Below, piece by piece: positions 5,924-11,752 of a DNA stretch of 11,752 nt. How positions within the stretch are numbered: the stretch's first letter is position 1; each line of letters opens with the position of its first letter. A program made the translations under genes and the position numbers. Under the pieces are notes generated by a model. The model was given only the letters and a program-made list of their open reading frames with translations. It searched no databases and was not told where the DNA came from. The DNA comes from Bordetella parapertussis (lineage in GTDB: Bacteria > Pseudomonadota > Gammaproteobacteria > Burkholderiales > Burkholderiaceae_B), in NCBI GenBank assembly GCA_943331855.1, contig CALQNE010000092.1, forward strand, positions 1-11,752. The letters run 5' to 3'.

Positions 5924-6901
5924 TTAGTTCTGACTCACGCCACCGATTTTCTTAATAAAGGTATCCCACTTCGCAACATCGTCTTTTATATATTTGTCAT
6001 ACTCGGCGGGCGTATTGACCACCATGTAGCCGCCTTGCTTAACGATATTTTCTTGAAAGGCTGGGTTGATAGAAGCAGTTTTGATCAGCTGATAAAGGCG
6101 ATTAACGATCGCAGGAGAAGTACCGGCAGGTGCCAGTAAGCCAAACATCGTGCCAAACTCCATCCCGTCAAAGCCTTGTTCTTTAAACGTTGGAATGTTT
6201 GGTAAGGCGACTAAACGCTCTAGGCTCGCGACAGCTAAACCACGGACCCGGCCCGAGTTCAGCATGGCCTGCGCAGAGATATAAGTAGTAAAGGTCATTT
6301 GCACTTGACCTGAGACGATATCTGTAATGGCTGGCGCAGCACCCGCATAGGGGATGTGTGTCATTTTGATGTTGGTGAGGATTTGAAACATTTCACCTGC
6401 AAGGTGAGGTGCGCCGCCTGCACCACTGCTTGAAAAATTGAGTTTGCCTGGATTGCTTTTGCCATACTGGATCAGTGATTGAAGTGAATCACCACCAAAG
6501 TCTGGCCGGGTGATCAGAATCATTGGTGCGTATGCGACATTGGTCACTGCAACAAAATCCTTGATCGGATCGAAAGGGACCTTTGGATAAACAGCAGGGT
6601 TGAGCGTCAGATTTGTGCTGGCAAATAAAAGCGTATAGCCATCAGCGTTTGCTTTTGAAACGATTTCCATACCAATGTTGCCGCTCGCGCCTGCGCGATT
6701 CTCAACGATTACCGGTTGATTGGTTGCTTTCGAAAGTGTATCTGCGACGGTCCGAGCCAAAATATCAATGCTTCCTCCGACTGCAAAAGGCGCTACTAAG
6801 CGAATCGGTTTAGTAGGGTAGTCTGTAGCTTGAGCCCAGACACTCATGGGCATCAGCAAGCCCAGCAGCACGGCAAGAACGGTCTGCATGATCGGATACA
6901 T
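5924..6901 (-). CDS. Bug/TctC-family periplasmic receptor (third of four)
   Basis: A 325-residue tripartite tricarboxylate receptor. The signal peptide is short and strongly hydrophobic (residues 7-22) with cleavage after VWA23, and the mature protein begins QATDYPTKPIRLVAPFAVGG. The ligand loop is VGGSID (41-46, Asp46); the second signature is FSSSGAGGAPHLAGE (156-170), followed by THIPYAG (181-187). AGAGAGA at 6908-6914 precedes the ATG at 6901; an internal ATG at 6889 would shorten the signal peptide and is less likely. It follows the TcuA-like dehydrogenase gene by 44 bases and precedes the lyase gene by 131. It resembles the receptor at 9845-10822 more than the one at 3006-3950 in its motif layout, and probably binds a carboxylate handled by the neighbouring enzymes. 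No TctA or TctB is present. Confidence 0.95.
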   Translation of the reverse strand: MYPIMQTVLAVLLGLLMPMSVWAQATDYPTKPIRLVAPFAVGGSIDILARTVADTLSKATNQPVIVENRAGASGNIGMEIVSKANADGYTLLFASTNLTLNPAVYPKVPFDPIKDFVAVTNVAYAPMILITRPDFGGDSLQSLIQYGKSNPGKLNFSSSGAGGAPHLAGEMFQILTNIKMTHIPYAGAAPAITDIVSGQVQMTFTTYISAQAMLNSGRVRGLAVASLERLVALPNIPTFKEQGFDGMEFGTMFGLLAPAGTSPAIVNRLYQLIKTASINPAFQENIVKQGGYMVVNTPAEYDKYIKDDVAKWDTFIKKIGGVSQN

Positions 6902-6945
6902 AAATAGTCTCTCTTTTTATTTGAATTAACCTGCGTGAATCAATT

Positions 6946-8445
6946 TTATATGTTGTTTTTGGCCAAATGCGCAGCATGTTCTCCTGAGATTCGACCTAGC
7001 ACTGAGCCGGCAGTGAGCCCCGCCCCACCTGCATATTTAGTGTAGTACAGGCCTCCCACCATTTCACCCGCCGCGTAAAGGCCTGCAATGGGTTGATCGA
7101 ATTCGTCCAGGACTTGTCCCGTCGGGTTGATTTTGACGCCACCATAGGTGCAGGTGATGCCACAGGTGACGGCATAGGCTACGAAGGGACCGGTGTCCAA
7201 CGGCTGTGCCCAGTTTGATTTTGGAATAGCAAGTCCCTTAGTGCCACGTCCGTCTAGCACGGCAGGATTAAAAGGGGTTGTTTGGTCAACGGATTGATTG
7301 AAAGCAGAAATTGTTTGCAGCACCGCTTTTTTATTAATGCCTTCAAACTGCGCGATTAAACCTTCTAAGGTGTCCGAGGTATAGCGCGTGGCGTGTTTGA
7401 CGCGATATTCATCGGGCAACAAGCTTGAAGTTTTGGCATCGAAGATTTGCCAGGCGAGCGCTCCCGGCTGGGTGAGCACCTTGGCGCCCATACCTGAGTA
7501 GGTGTAATTTCGAAAATCGCTTCCTTCGTCTACAAAGCGTTGACCTTCAGCGTTAACGACAATCCCCAGTGAGAAGTAGTTTTTTTGCTGATTCAATAAA
7601 TTGATATCACCGTAGGGCGGTGCATTTAAATCGTAAAAGACGGCATGACAACCGGTCCAGTGGCCATGTGCCACACCGCCTACATTGATCGCCATGTCGA
7701 TGCCGTCGCCCGTGTTGTAGCGTGAGCCTCTCACCTTGGCCATATCCCAGTTGGGGCCCAGGTACATTGAGCGCCATTTTAAGTTGGCATGAAAGCCGCC
7801 GGTCGCCATGACGACTGTCTTGGTTGAAATATGTTGTTGGGTACCTTCGGTTTCAACGTCGATCGTCCAACCCTGATCCGTGCGCGTTAAGCCAACGGCT
7901 CGCATGGCATAGCGTAAATGAATGCCTGATTTTTCGGCATATTTGTATAGGGTTTGCATTAACCCTAGGCCACCACCTGAGACTTCGACCGTTAAGCCAC
8001 CCCAGAATTTATGTTTGCCATCGACTTTAAAGGCTTGCCTGCCATAGAGCGGAACAAAGCGAACGCCGTGCTGTGTCATCCAAAGCATCGTTGGCAGACT
8101 TTCTTGCACGACGGTATGCAAGACGTCTGCATCTGCACGATACCCACTCATAGCGATCACTTCGTCATAAAACTGATCTTTGGAGTAAGTGCCAAAGTCG
8201 CTATTACGTAATTCTTCAGGATGCAGATCTGGCATTAATTTAACCAAATCATCTGCGCCATCATAGGCGATTCTAAAGGCGCCACCGGTGTAAGCAGAGT
8301 TTCCGCCGCGGTGTTCGTGTGGTGCGCGTTCGAGCACCAAGACATTGCCGCCCGCTTCTTGCGCCGAAATTGCTGCACACAAAGCGGCGTTACCGCCACC
8401 AATAACAACCACATCATAGACAGTACTCGTTGCTGCTTGATTCAC
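6946..8445 (-). CDS. FAD-dependent dehydrogenase, tricarballylate dehydrogenase (TcuA)-like
   Basis: A 499-residue flavoprotein of the FAD-binding-2 family (fumarate reductase flavoprotein / TcuA group). The N-terminus YDVVVIGGGNAALCAA (10-25) is the dinucleotide-binding fold with the GGGNAAL variant seen in TcuA, followed by Glu39 for ribose binding and APHEHRGGNSAYTGG (41-55), the segment that holds the flavin. The end AAGEMVGG (458-465) and GGAGLTAGSVLGR (473-485) is the second FAD-binding segment. TcuA oxidises tricarballylate to cis-aconitate, so a saturated-to-unsaturated carboxylate oxidation (or the reverse) is likely here. The start is GTG at 8445, set by AAGGAG (8453-8458), which overlaps the stop of the upstream MmgE/PrpD gene; the frame is open further to 8523 but those residues (rich in R, S, C and W) are non-homologous. 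The TcuB electron-transfer partner is not visible. Confidence 0.9.
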   Translation of the reverse strand: MNQAATSTVYDVVVIGGGNAALCAAISAQEAGGNVLVLERAPHEHRGGNSAYTGGAFRIAYDGADDLVKLMPDLHPEELRNSDFGTYSKDQFYDEVIAMSGYRADADVLHTVVQESLPTMLWMTQHGVRFVPLYGRQAFKVDGKHKFWGGLTVEVSGGGLGLMQTLYKYAEKSGIHLRYAMRAVGLTRTDQGWTIDVETEGTQQHISTKTVVMATGGFHANLKWRSMYLGPNWDMAKVRGSRYNTGDGIDMAINVGGVAHGHWTGCHAVFYDLNAPPYGDINLLNQQKNYFSLGIVVNAEGQRFVDEGSDFRNYTYSGMGAKVLTQPGALAWQIFDAKTSSLLPDEYRVKHATRYTSDTLEGLIAQFEGINKKAVLQTISAFNQSVDQTTPFNPAVLDGRGTKGLAIPKSNWAQPLDTGPFVAYAVTCGITCTYGGVKINPTGQVLDEFDQPIAGLYAAGEMVGGLYYTKYAGGAGLTAGSVLGRISGEHAAHLAKNNI

Positions 8446-8452
8446 AAATCTG

Positions 8453-8458
8453 CTCCTT
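8453..8458 (-). promoter_or_regulatory. Ribosome binding site that decides a GTG start at 8445
   Basis: A consensus AAGGAG in the minus direction lies seven bases before GTG 8443-8445. It shares bases with the TAA of the MmgE/PrpD gene (8457-8459), so ribosomes ending there can restart at once. This rules out the longer in-frame start at 8523. Confidence 0.85.
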
Positions 8459-9797
8459 AAAGTAATACGCTCAAGGCGCGACCAACGGCGCCAGCATCTG
8501 GTACTTGACCGACCGCACGACAAGCGGCCAGTGCCTGGGTTGCTTGATCCAGCGTCATGACCGCTGATGCTAAATCCATAAATTTTGCATCGACTTGCTC
8601 ATCGTTCATGGGTCGTTCGATACTACCTAGTGCGTGAACGACATGATGGCTTAAAGTGCGTCCATCCTTTAAAGTGATAGTCACTTTGGCCTCATCCACC
8701 CGAAGACCAGGTTCAATCGCAACCTGTACTTTTGTACGCAGCGCTGTAACGTCCGGATTTTGTACGGCGACATCTGAGTATTGTCTTGCCTGACTTTTTC
8801 CCTCGTGCGTCACGATCGCAGCAGAGTGCTGCACGCTGAATTTTCCTTCTAGACCGGTCGTGGGTGCACTTTTGCCGGTGAGCTCTAGCACCAGGGGGTG
8901 TACCTTCAAATCAATCTGCACGACATCGTCTGAACTAAATTGGTATTGCTGACGCAAGGTCAGGCAGCCATCGATAATCGGATGAATCACGAGGCCGCAG
9001 GCATAGGGTTTGAAACTATTTTCGAGGGTATGCCACACCGTACCTAAGCCTTCAGTCATTTTTTCAAAATGTTGTTCAGCGGATAACACGTGAGCAAAGC
9101 CGCGTGGGGCCTCGATGGCGCGCAATGAACTGGTGAAGCCTGTTTGAGCCATGAGGGCTGCGCTCAGGCCGCTTTGTGCGGCGCGTCCGGGGTGTAGGCT
9201 TTTGCACATTGTGCCAAAGACCTCGCGCAAGCCAGCCGCCTGTGTTGCTGCGATGCCAAGCGCCCACGTCATTTGTTGCGTATCGAGCTTGAGTGCGCGA
9301 CCGACTGCCGCGGCCGCACCGAAGCCACCGACCGTACCCGTAACATGCCAGCCGATATCGTAATGAGCAGGACATACGCCCAGCGCGATTCGACATTCAA
9401 CTTCGATACCGAAGATGATCGCCTCGACAAAGGTGTTGCCGTCGATCGGGTGATACTCAGCTAAAGCCAAGAGGGCCGATAGTACCGGGCCGCTCGGGTG
9501 TACCAGCGTTGCCATGTGCGTATCGTCGAAATCGAGGACATGCGAACTGATGCCGTTAAACAAGGCGGCATTGAGCGCGTCGACGCGTTCGTTTCGACCA
9601 ATGACACTTGCCTGTGGCGCACCGATAAAAGGGCGCATTGCGCTCATCGCGTTCAGTAAGGCAGGATGACGAGCGCCGCCTAAGGCGCAGCCTGCCCAGT
9701 TTACGAGACTGCGCACGGCAATTGCGCGGACGGGTTCAGGAATTTTTGTTCCATCAAAAGTTGTGATGAAAGATGCGAGTGCTTCTGTCGTGCCCAT
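8457..9797 (-). CDS. MmgE/PrpD family protein (2-methylcitrate dehydratase-like)
   Basis: A 446-residue member of the MmgE/PrpD family, which includes 2-methylcitrate dehydratase, cis-aconitate decarboxylase and iminodisuccinate epimerase. Typical features in order are LVNWAGCALGGARHP (31-45), SHVLDFDDTH (85-94, the conserved active-site DFDDTH block), HPSGPVLSALLALAE (100-114) and the central KPYACGLVIHPIID with the conserved Lys, Cys and His. Length is as expected (about 440-480). The start is ATG 9797; the ribosome site is weak. It lies 47 bases after a Bug gene and 11 bases before the TcuA-like gene, with which it is clearly co-transcribed. In this company the likely job is reversible water addition or removal on a branched di- or tricarboxylate; decarboxylation or epimerisation are alternatives that sequence alone does not exclude. 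Confidence 0.93.
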   Translation of the reverse strand: MGTTEALASFITTFDGTKIPEPVRAIAVRSLVNWAGCALGGARHPALLNAMSAMRPFIGAPQASVIGRNERVDALNAALFNGISSHVLDFDDTHMATLVHPSGPVLSALLALAEYHPIDGNTFVEAIIFGIEVECRIALGVCPAHYDIGWHVTGTVGGFGAAAAVGRALKLDTQQMTWALGIAATQAAGLREVFGTMCKSLHPGRAAQSGLSAALMAQTGFTSSLRAIEAPRGFAHVLSAEQHFEKMTEGLGTVWHTLENSFKPYACGLVIHPIIDGCLTLRQQYQFSSDDVVQIDLKVHPLVLELTGKSAPTTGLEGKFSVQHSAAIVTHEGKSQARQYSDVAVQNPDVTALRTKVQVAIEPGLRVDEAKVTITLKDGRTLSHHVVHALGSIERPMNDEQVDAKFMDLASAVMTLDQATQALAACRAVGQVPDAGAVGRALSVLL

Positions 9798-9844
9798 GTT
9801 GACTCAGTCTGTATTGTTGTAATCAGGTTGTCTTTAACAAAAAT

Positions 9845-10822
9845 CTACTCAGCTTTTAACTTTGCTTTGTTGATGACCTCGGTCCATTTGACGACTTCTT
9901 CGCGAATCAACGCATCAAATTGTTCGGGTGATTGGCCGCCTGGTTCAGCGCCCATGGCAGCGAGCTGTTTCTTCATATCGTCAGCCTGCAAAACGGCAGC
10001 AATGTCCCGATTCACTTTGGCAATCACTGCAGCAGGGGTGCCGGTCGGCGTGACGATTCCCCACCATTGCAAGACTGAGTAACCTTCGATTTCATTTGCA
10101 ATCGGTGGCACAGAGGGAATGGCAGAAAACGCCTGTGGTGTGGTCACCCCGAGTGCTTTGAGGCGACCATTTTTGATATGTTCAATCAGTGCGGGTACTG
10201 GACCAAAAAAAGCTTGTACTTGCCCACCCATCAGGTCGGTTAACGCCGGGCCCGTACCCTTGTAAGCGATATGCGTCATTTCTATCTTGGCCATCAACGC
10301 AAATAACTCACCTGCTAAATGTGGTGAGCTCCCGACGCCCGCCGAAGCGTAGTTAATGGAACCCGGTTTGGCACGTGCCAGCGCAATAAATTCTTTGACA
10401 GAGTTAATCGGACTAGTGCTGCTGACCACGAGGACGAGTGGTCCGGATGCCGCCAACACTACACCTTTAAAGTTTTTTTCTGGATCAAAGGCGAGATTTT
10501 TATAAAGCGCACCATTAATCGCGTGGCTGGGTGAGGCCATCAGTAGCGTGTAGCCATCGGCGGCGGCTTTTGAAACCATGTCCGTGCCGATCGAACCCCC
10601 AGCACCGGCTTTATTTTCGATGACTACGGTTTGCCCCCAATTCAAGGTCAGTTTTTGTCCGATTGCGCGCGCAAGGATGTCGGCACCCCCGCTTGTTGGG
10701 TAGGGGACGACCATCCGTACGGTCTTGTCTGGATAAGGCAGCTGGGCCCAGGCTTGGTTCAGGCTCAAGATGGTGAGCAGACCGAATAGTATTTGTCTAA
10801 GTTTGCTTCGATTGTTCAGCAT
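9845..10822 (-). CDS. Bug/TctC-family periplasmic receptor (fourth of four)
   Basis: A 325-residue tripartite tricarboxylate receptor. Signal peptide: MLNNRSKLRQ basic start, hydrophobic 11-22, cleavage after AWA26. The mature protein begins QLPYPDKTVRMVVPYPTSGG. The ligand loop is TSGGAD (43-48, Asp48), and the second signature NYASAGVGSSPHLAGE (157-172) plus THIAYKG (183-189) are fully canonical. The start is ATG 10822, with no good ribosome site in the preceding bases. It sits 42 bases after the amidase gene and 47 before the MmgE/PrpD gene, and is most likely in the same transcript as both. As with the others, no TctA or TctB membrane subunit accompanies it, so it must share a transporter encoded elsewhere or serve as a sensor. 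Confidence 0.95.
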   Translation of the reverse strand: MLNNRSKLRQILFGLLTILSLNQAWAQLPYPDKTVRMVVPYPTSGGADILARAIGQKLTLNWGQTVVIENKAGAGGSIGTDMVSKAAADGYTLLMASPSHAINGALYKNLAFDPEKNFKGVVLAASGPLVLVVSSTSPINSVKEFIALARAKPGSINYASAGVGSSPHLAGELFALMAKIEMTHIAYKGTGPALTDLMGGQVQAFFGPVPALIEHIKNGRLKALGVTTPQAFSAIPSVPPIANEIEGYSVLQWWGIVTPTGTPAAVIAKVNRDIAAVLQADDMKKQLAAMGAEPGGQSPEQFDALIREEVVKWTEVINKAKLKAE

Positions 10823-10864
10823 ATTGGGCTCGTTTTTTAAAAATAATTTTATGGAATAAGATTT

Positions 10865-11752
10865 CTACTTAATAATATTTTCAATACGCTGCGCTGTTTG
10901 CAGTGCAAGAGTATCTTGGCCTTTAGGGCAAATAATTTCAAGTCCGATCGGAAGCGGGCCCGGTAACGGAATTGGGATATTGACACTGGGCATTCCTAAA
11001 ATAGTCCAGAGTTTGCTGAAACAAGAATCTCCAGGATCCTTGGCTTCAAGCAAGGGAGCATAGCCAGGCGCGCTTGGAGTGAGCAGGCAAGTAACGCCCG
11101 CATACAGTGCTGAACTTTGCTCACTGCACGCACGACCCAGTCGGGTAGCTTCTTCGTAGGTTTCCCGTGAAATATTTTGTGCGCGTTCTAATTTTCCTAG
11201 AACGCCTGAAGATAAACCGTCGCGATGATGCTTTAGTTCACGAGCAAGCGAGGCAAGTCCTTCAACGTCACTAATGGTATCGAGTGCGGCACCTAGCTTA
11301 TCGAATGAAGGAGGTAGTTTGATCTTGATGACCTTGACGCCAGCGCGCTCGAGCCGTTCTTGCACCAAATCCATTGCCTGTCGTGTTGCTGGCTCAGCTA
11401 ACGACCAATAAGGATCTTCACAACGCCCGACCACCATGGTGCTTGAGAGACCTTTTTCGAAGGAGGCCAGTCCCGACCAATCTGAAAGTAACGAGAGTGC
11501 CAAGGCAACGTCTTCGACGCTTCGTGTATGCATGCCGAGCGTGTCAAGGGTAGGGGCCATGGTCTTGACGCCTGCAATATCAATCAAGCCATGGCTCGCC
11601 TTAAAGCCGACTACCCCACAATACGAGGCTGGTCGCACAATCGAGCCCGCAGTCTGGGTGCTTAAAGCCAGAGGTACCATGCTGGCGCCGACCGCGGCTG
11701 CCGAGCCGCTGGACGAGCCGCCAGGCGTGTGTTTGGCTGAGTGTGGATTGCG
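10865..11752 (-). CDS. Amidase signature family protein (N-terminus cut by window edge)
   Basis: The visible 295 residues are the C-terminal two thirds of an amidase-signature hydrolase. The frame stays open to the edge at 11752, and the family block begins upstream of the first ATG at 11680, so that ATG is internal. Just inside the edge is TPGGSSSGSAAAVGAS, the glycine/serine-rich motif with the cis-serine of the Ser-cisSer-Lys triad. It is followed by STQTAGSIVRPASYCGVVGFK, which supplies the nucleophilic serine; here the common D-T-G-G is replaced by Q-T-A-G, a variant found in a branch of these amidases. The catalytic lysine would lie outside the window. The end LGMPSVNIPIP...LPIGLEIICPKGQD is typical. 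Such enzymes free a carboxylate from an amide. It is the first visible gene of the minus-strand string and may supply the acid used by the following enzymes. Confidence 0.92.
   Translation of the reverse strand, partial: RNPHSAKHTPGGSSSGSAAAVGASMVPLALSTQTAGSIVRPASYCGVVGFKASHGLIDIAGVKTMAPTLDTLGMHTRSVEDVALALSLLSDWSGLASFEKGLSSTMVVGRCEDPYWSLAEPATRQAMDLVQERLERAGVKVIKIKLPPSFDKLGAALDTISDVEGLASLARELKHHRDGLSSGVLGKLERAQNISRETYEEATRLGRACSEQSSALYAGVTCLLTPSAPGYAPLLEAKDPGDSCFSKLWTILGMPSVNIPIPLPGPLPIGLEIICPKGQDTLALQTAQRIENIIK

Noticed and set aside
8446..8523. N-terminal extension of the TcuA-like dehydrogenase to an ATG at 8523
   Set aside because: The added residues are low-quality (many R, S, W, C), overlap the end of the MmgE/PrpD gene, and a consensus AAGGAG with GTG at 8445 gives the expected N-terminus.
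9076..9396. Minus-strand 106-codon frame inside the MmgE/PrpD gene
   Set aside because: It is a same-strand shadow in another frame, rich in R, S and G with no family resemblance, inside a fully conserved gene.

Overview
The window reads as a catabolic gene neighbourhood of a betaproteobacterium, most likely Burkholderiales (Alcaligenaceae/Comamonadaceae-like). The main reason is the density of Bug/TctC-type periplasmic receptors: four separate ones in under 12 kb, each with its own signal peptide and none with visible TctA/TctB membrane partners. Organism assignment is inference from gene content and moderate GC; there is no rRNA or tRNA. Coding density is very high and no gene-free stretch exceeds about 130 bases.

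Layout. A plus-strand block (1-1989) holds the 3' end of a molybdenum hydroxylase large subunit (xanthine dehydrogenase family), an overlapping MoaD/ThiS-like sulfur-carrier gene and a Bug receptor. It converges, across 17 bases, on a minus-strand gene (2007-2915) for an NMT1/THI5-like solute-binding-fold protein without a signal peptide. Upstream of that gene, a 12-bp-arm hairpin with a T run (2951-2988) ends a long minus-strand gene string. In transcription order this string is: amidase (cut by the window edge at 11752), Bug receptor, MmgE/PrpD protein, TcuA-like FAD dehydrogenase, Bug receptor, PrpB/isocitrate-lyase-superfamily lyase, LigI-like amidohydrolase (4-base overlap with the lyase), Bug receptor, terminator. 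Gaps are mostly 11-58 bases. The exception is 131 bases in front of the lyase, which contain a short, apparently decayed copy of the end of the MmgE/PrpD gene.

How the genes could work together (inference). The string combines a flavin alkane-to-alkene dehydrogenase of the tricarballylate type, a hydratase/dehydratase of the methylcitrate type and a methylisocitrate-lyase-type C-C lyase. That is a logical dehydrogenate-hydrate-cleave route for a branched di- or tricarboxylate, with the amidase and the lactonase-like hydrolase possibly supplying the free acid and the Bug proteins binding carboxylates for uptake. The substrate cannot be read from the sequence. The nearby molybdenum hydroxylase suggests an aromatic or N-heterocyclic compound could enter further upstream. 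No regulator, TctAB, TRAP or ABC membrane component, TcuB-like electron acceptor, mobile element or CRISPR is visible.
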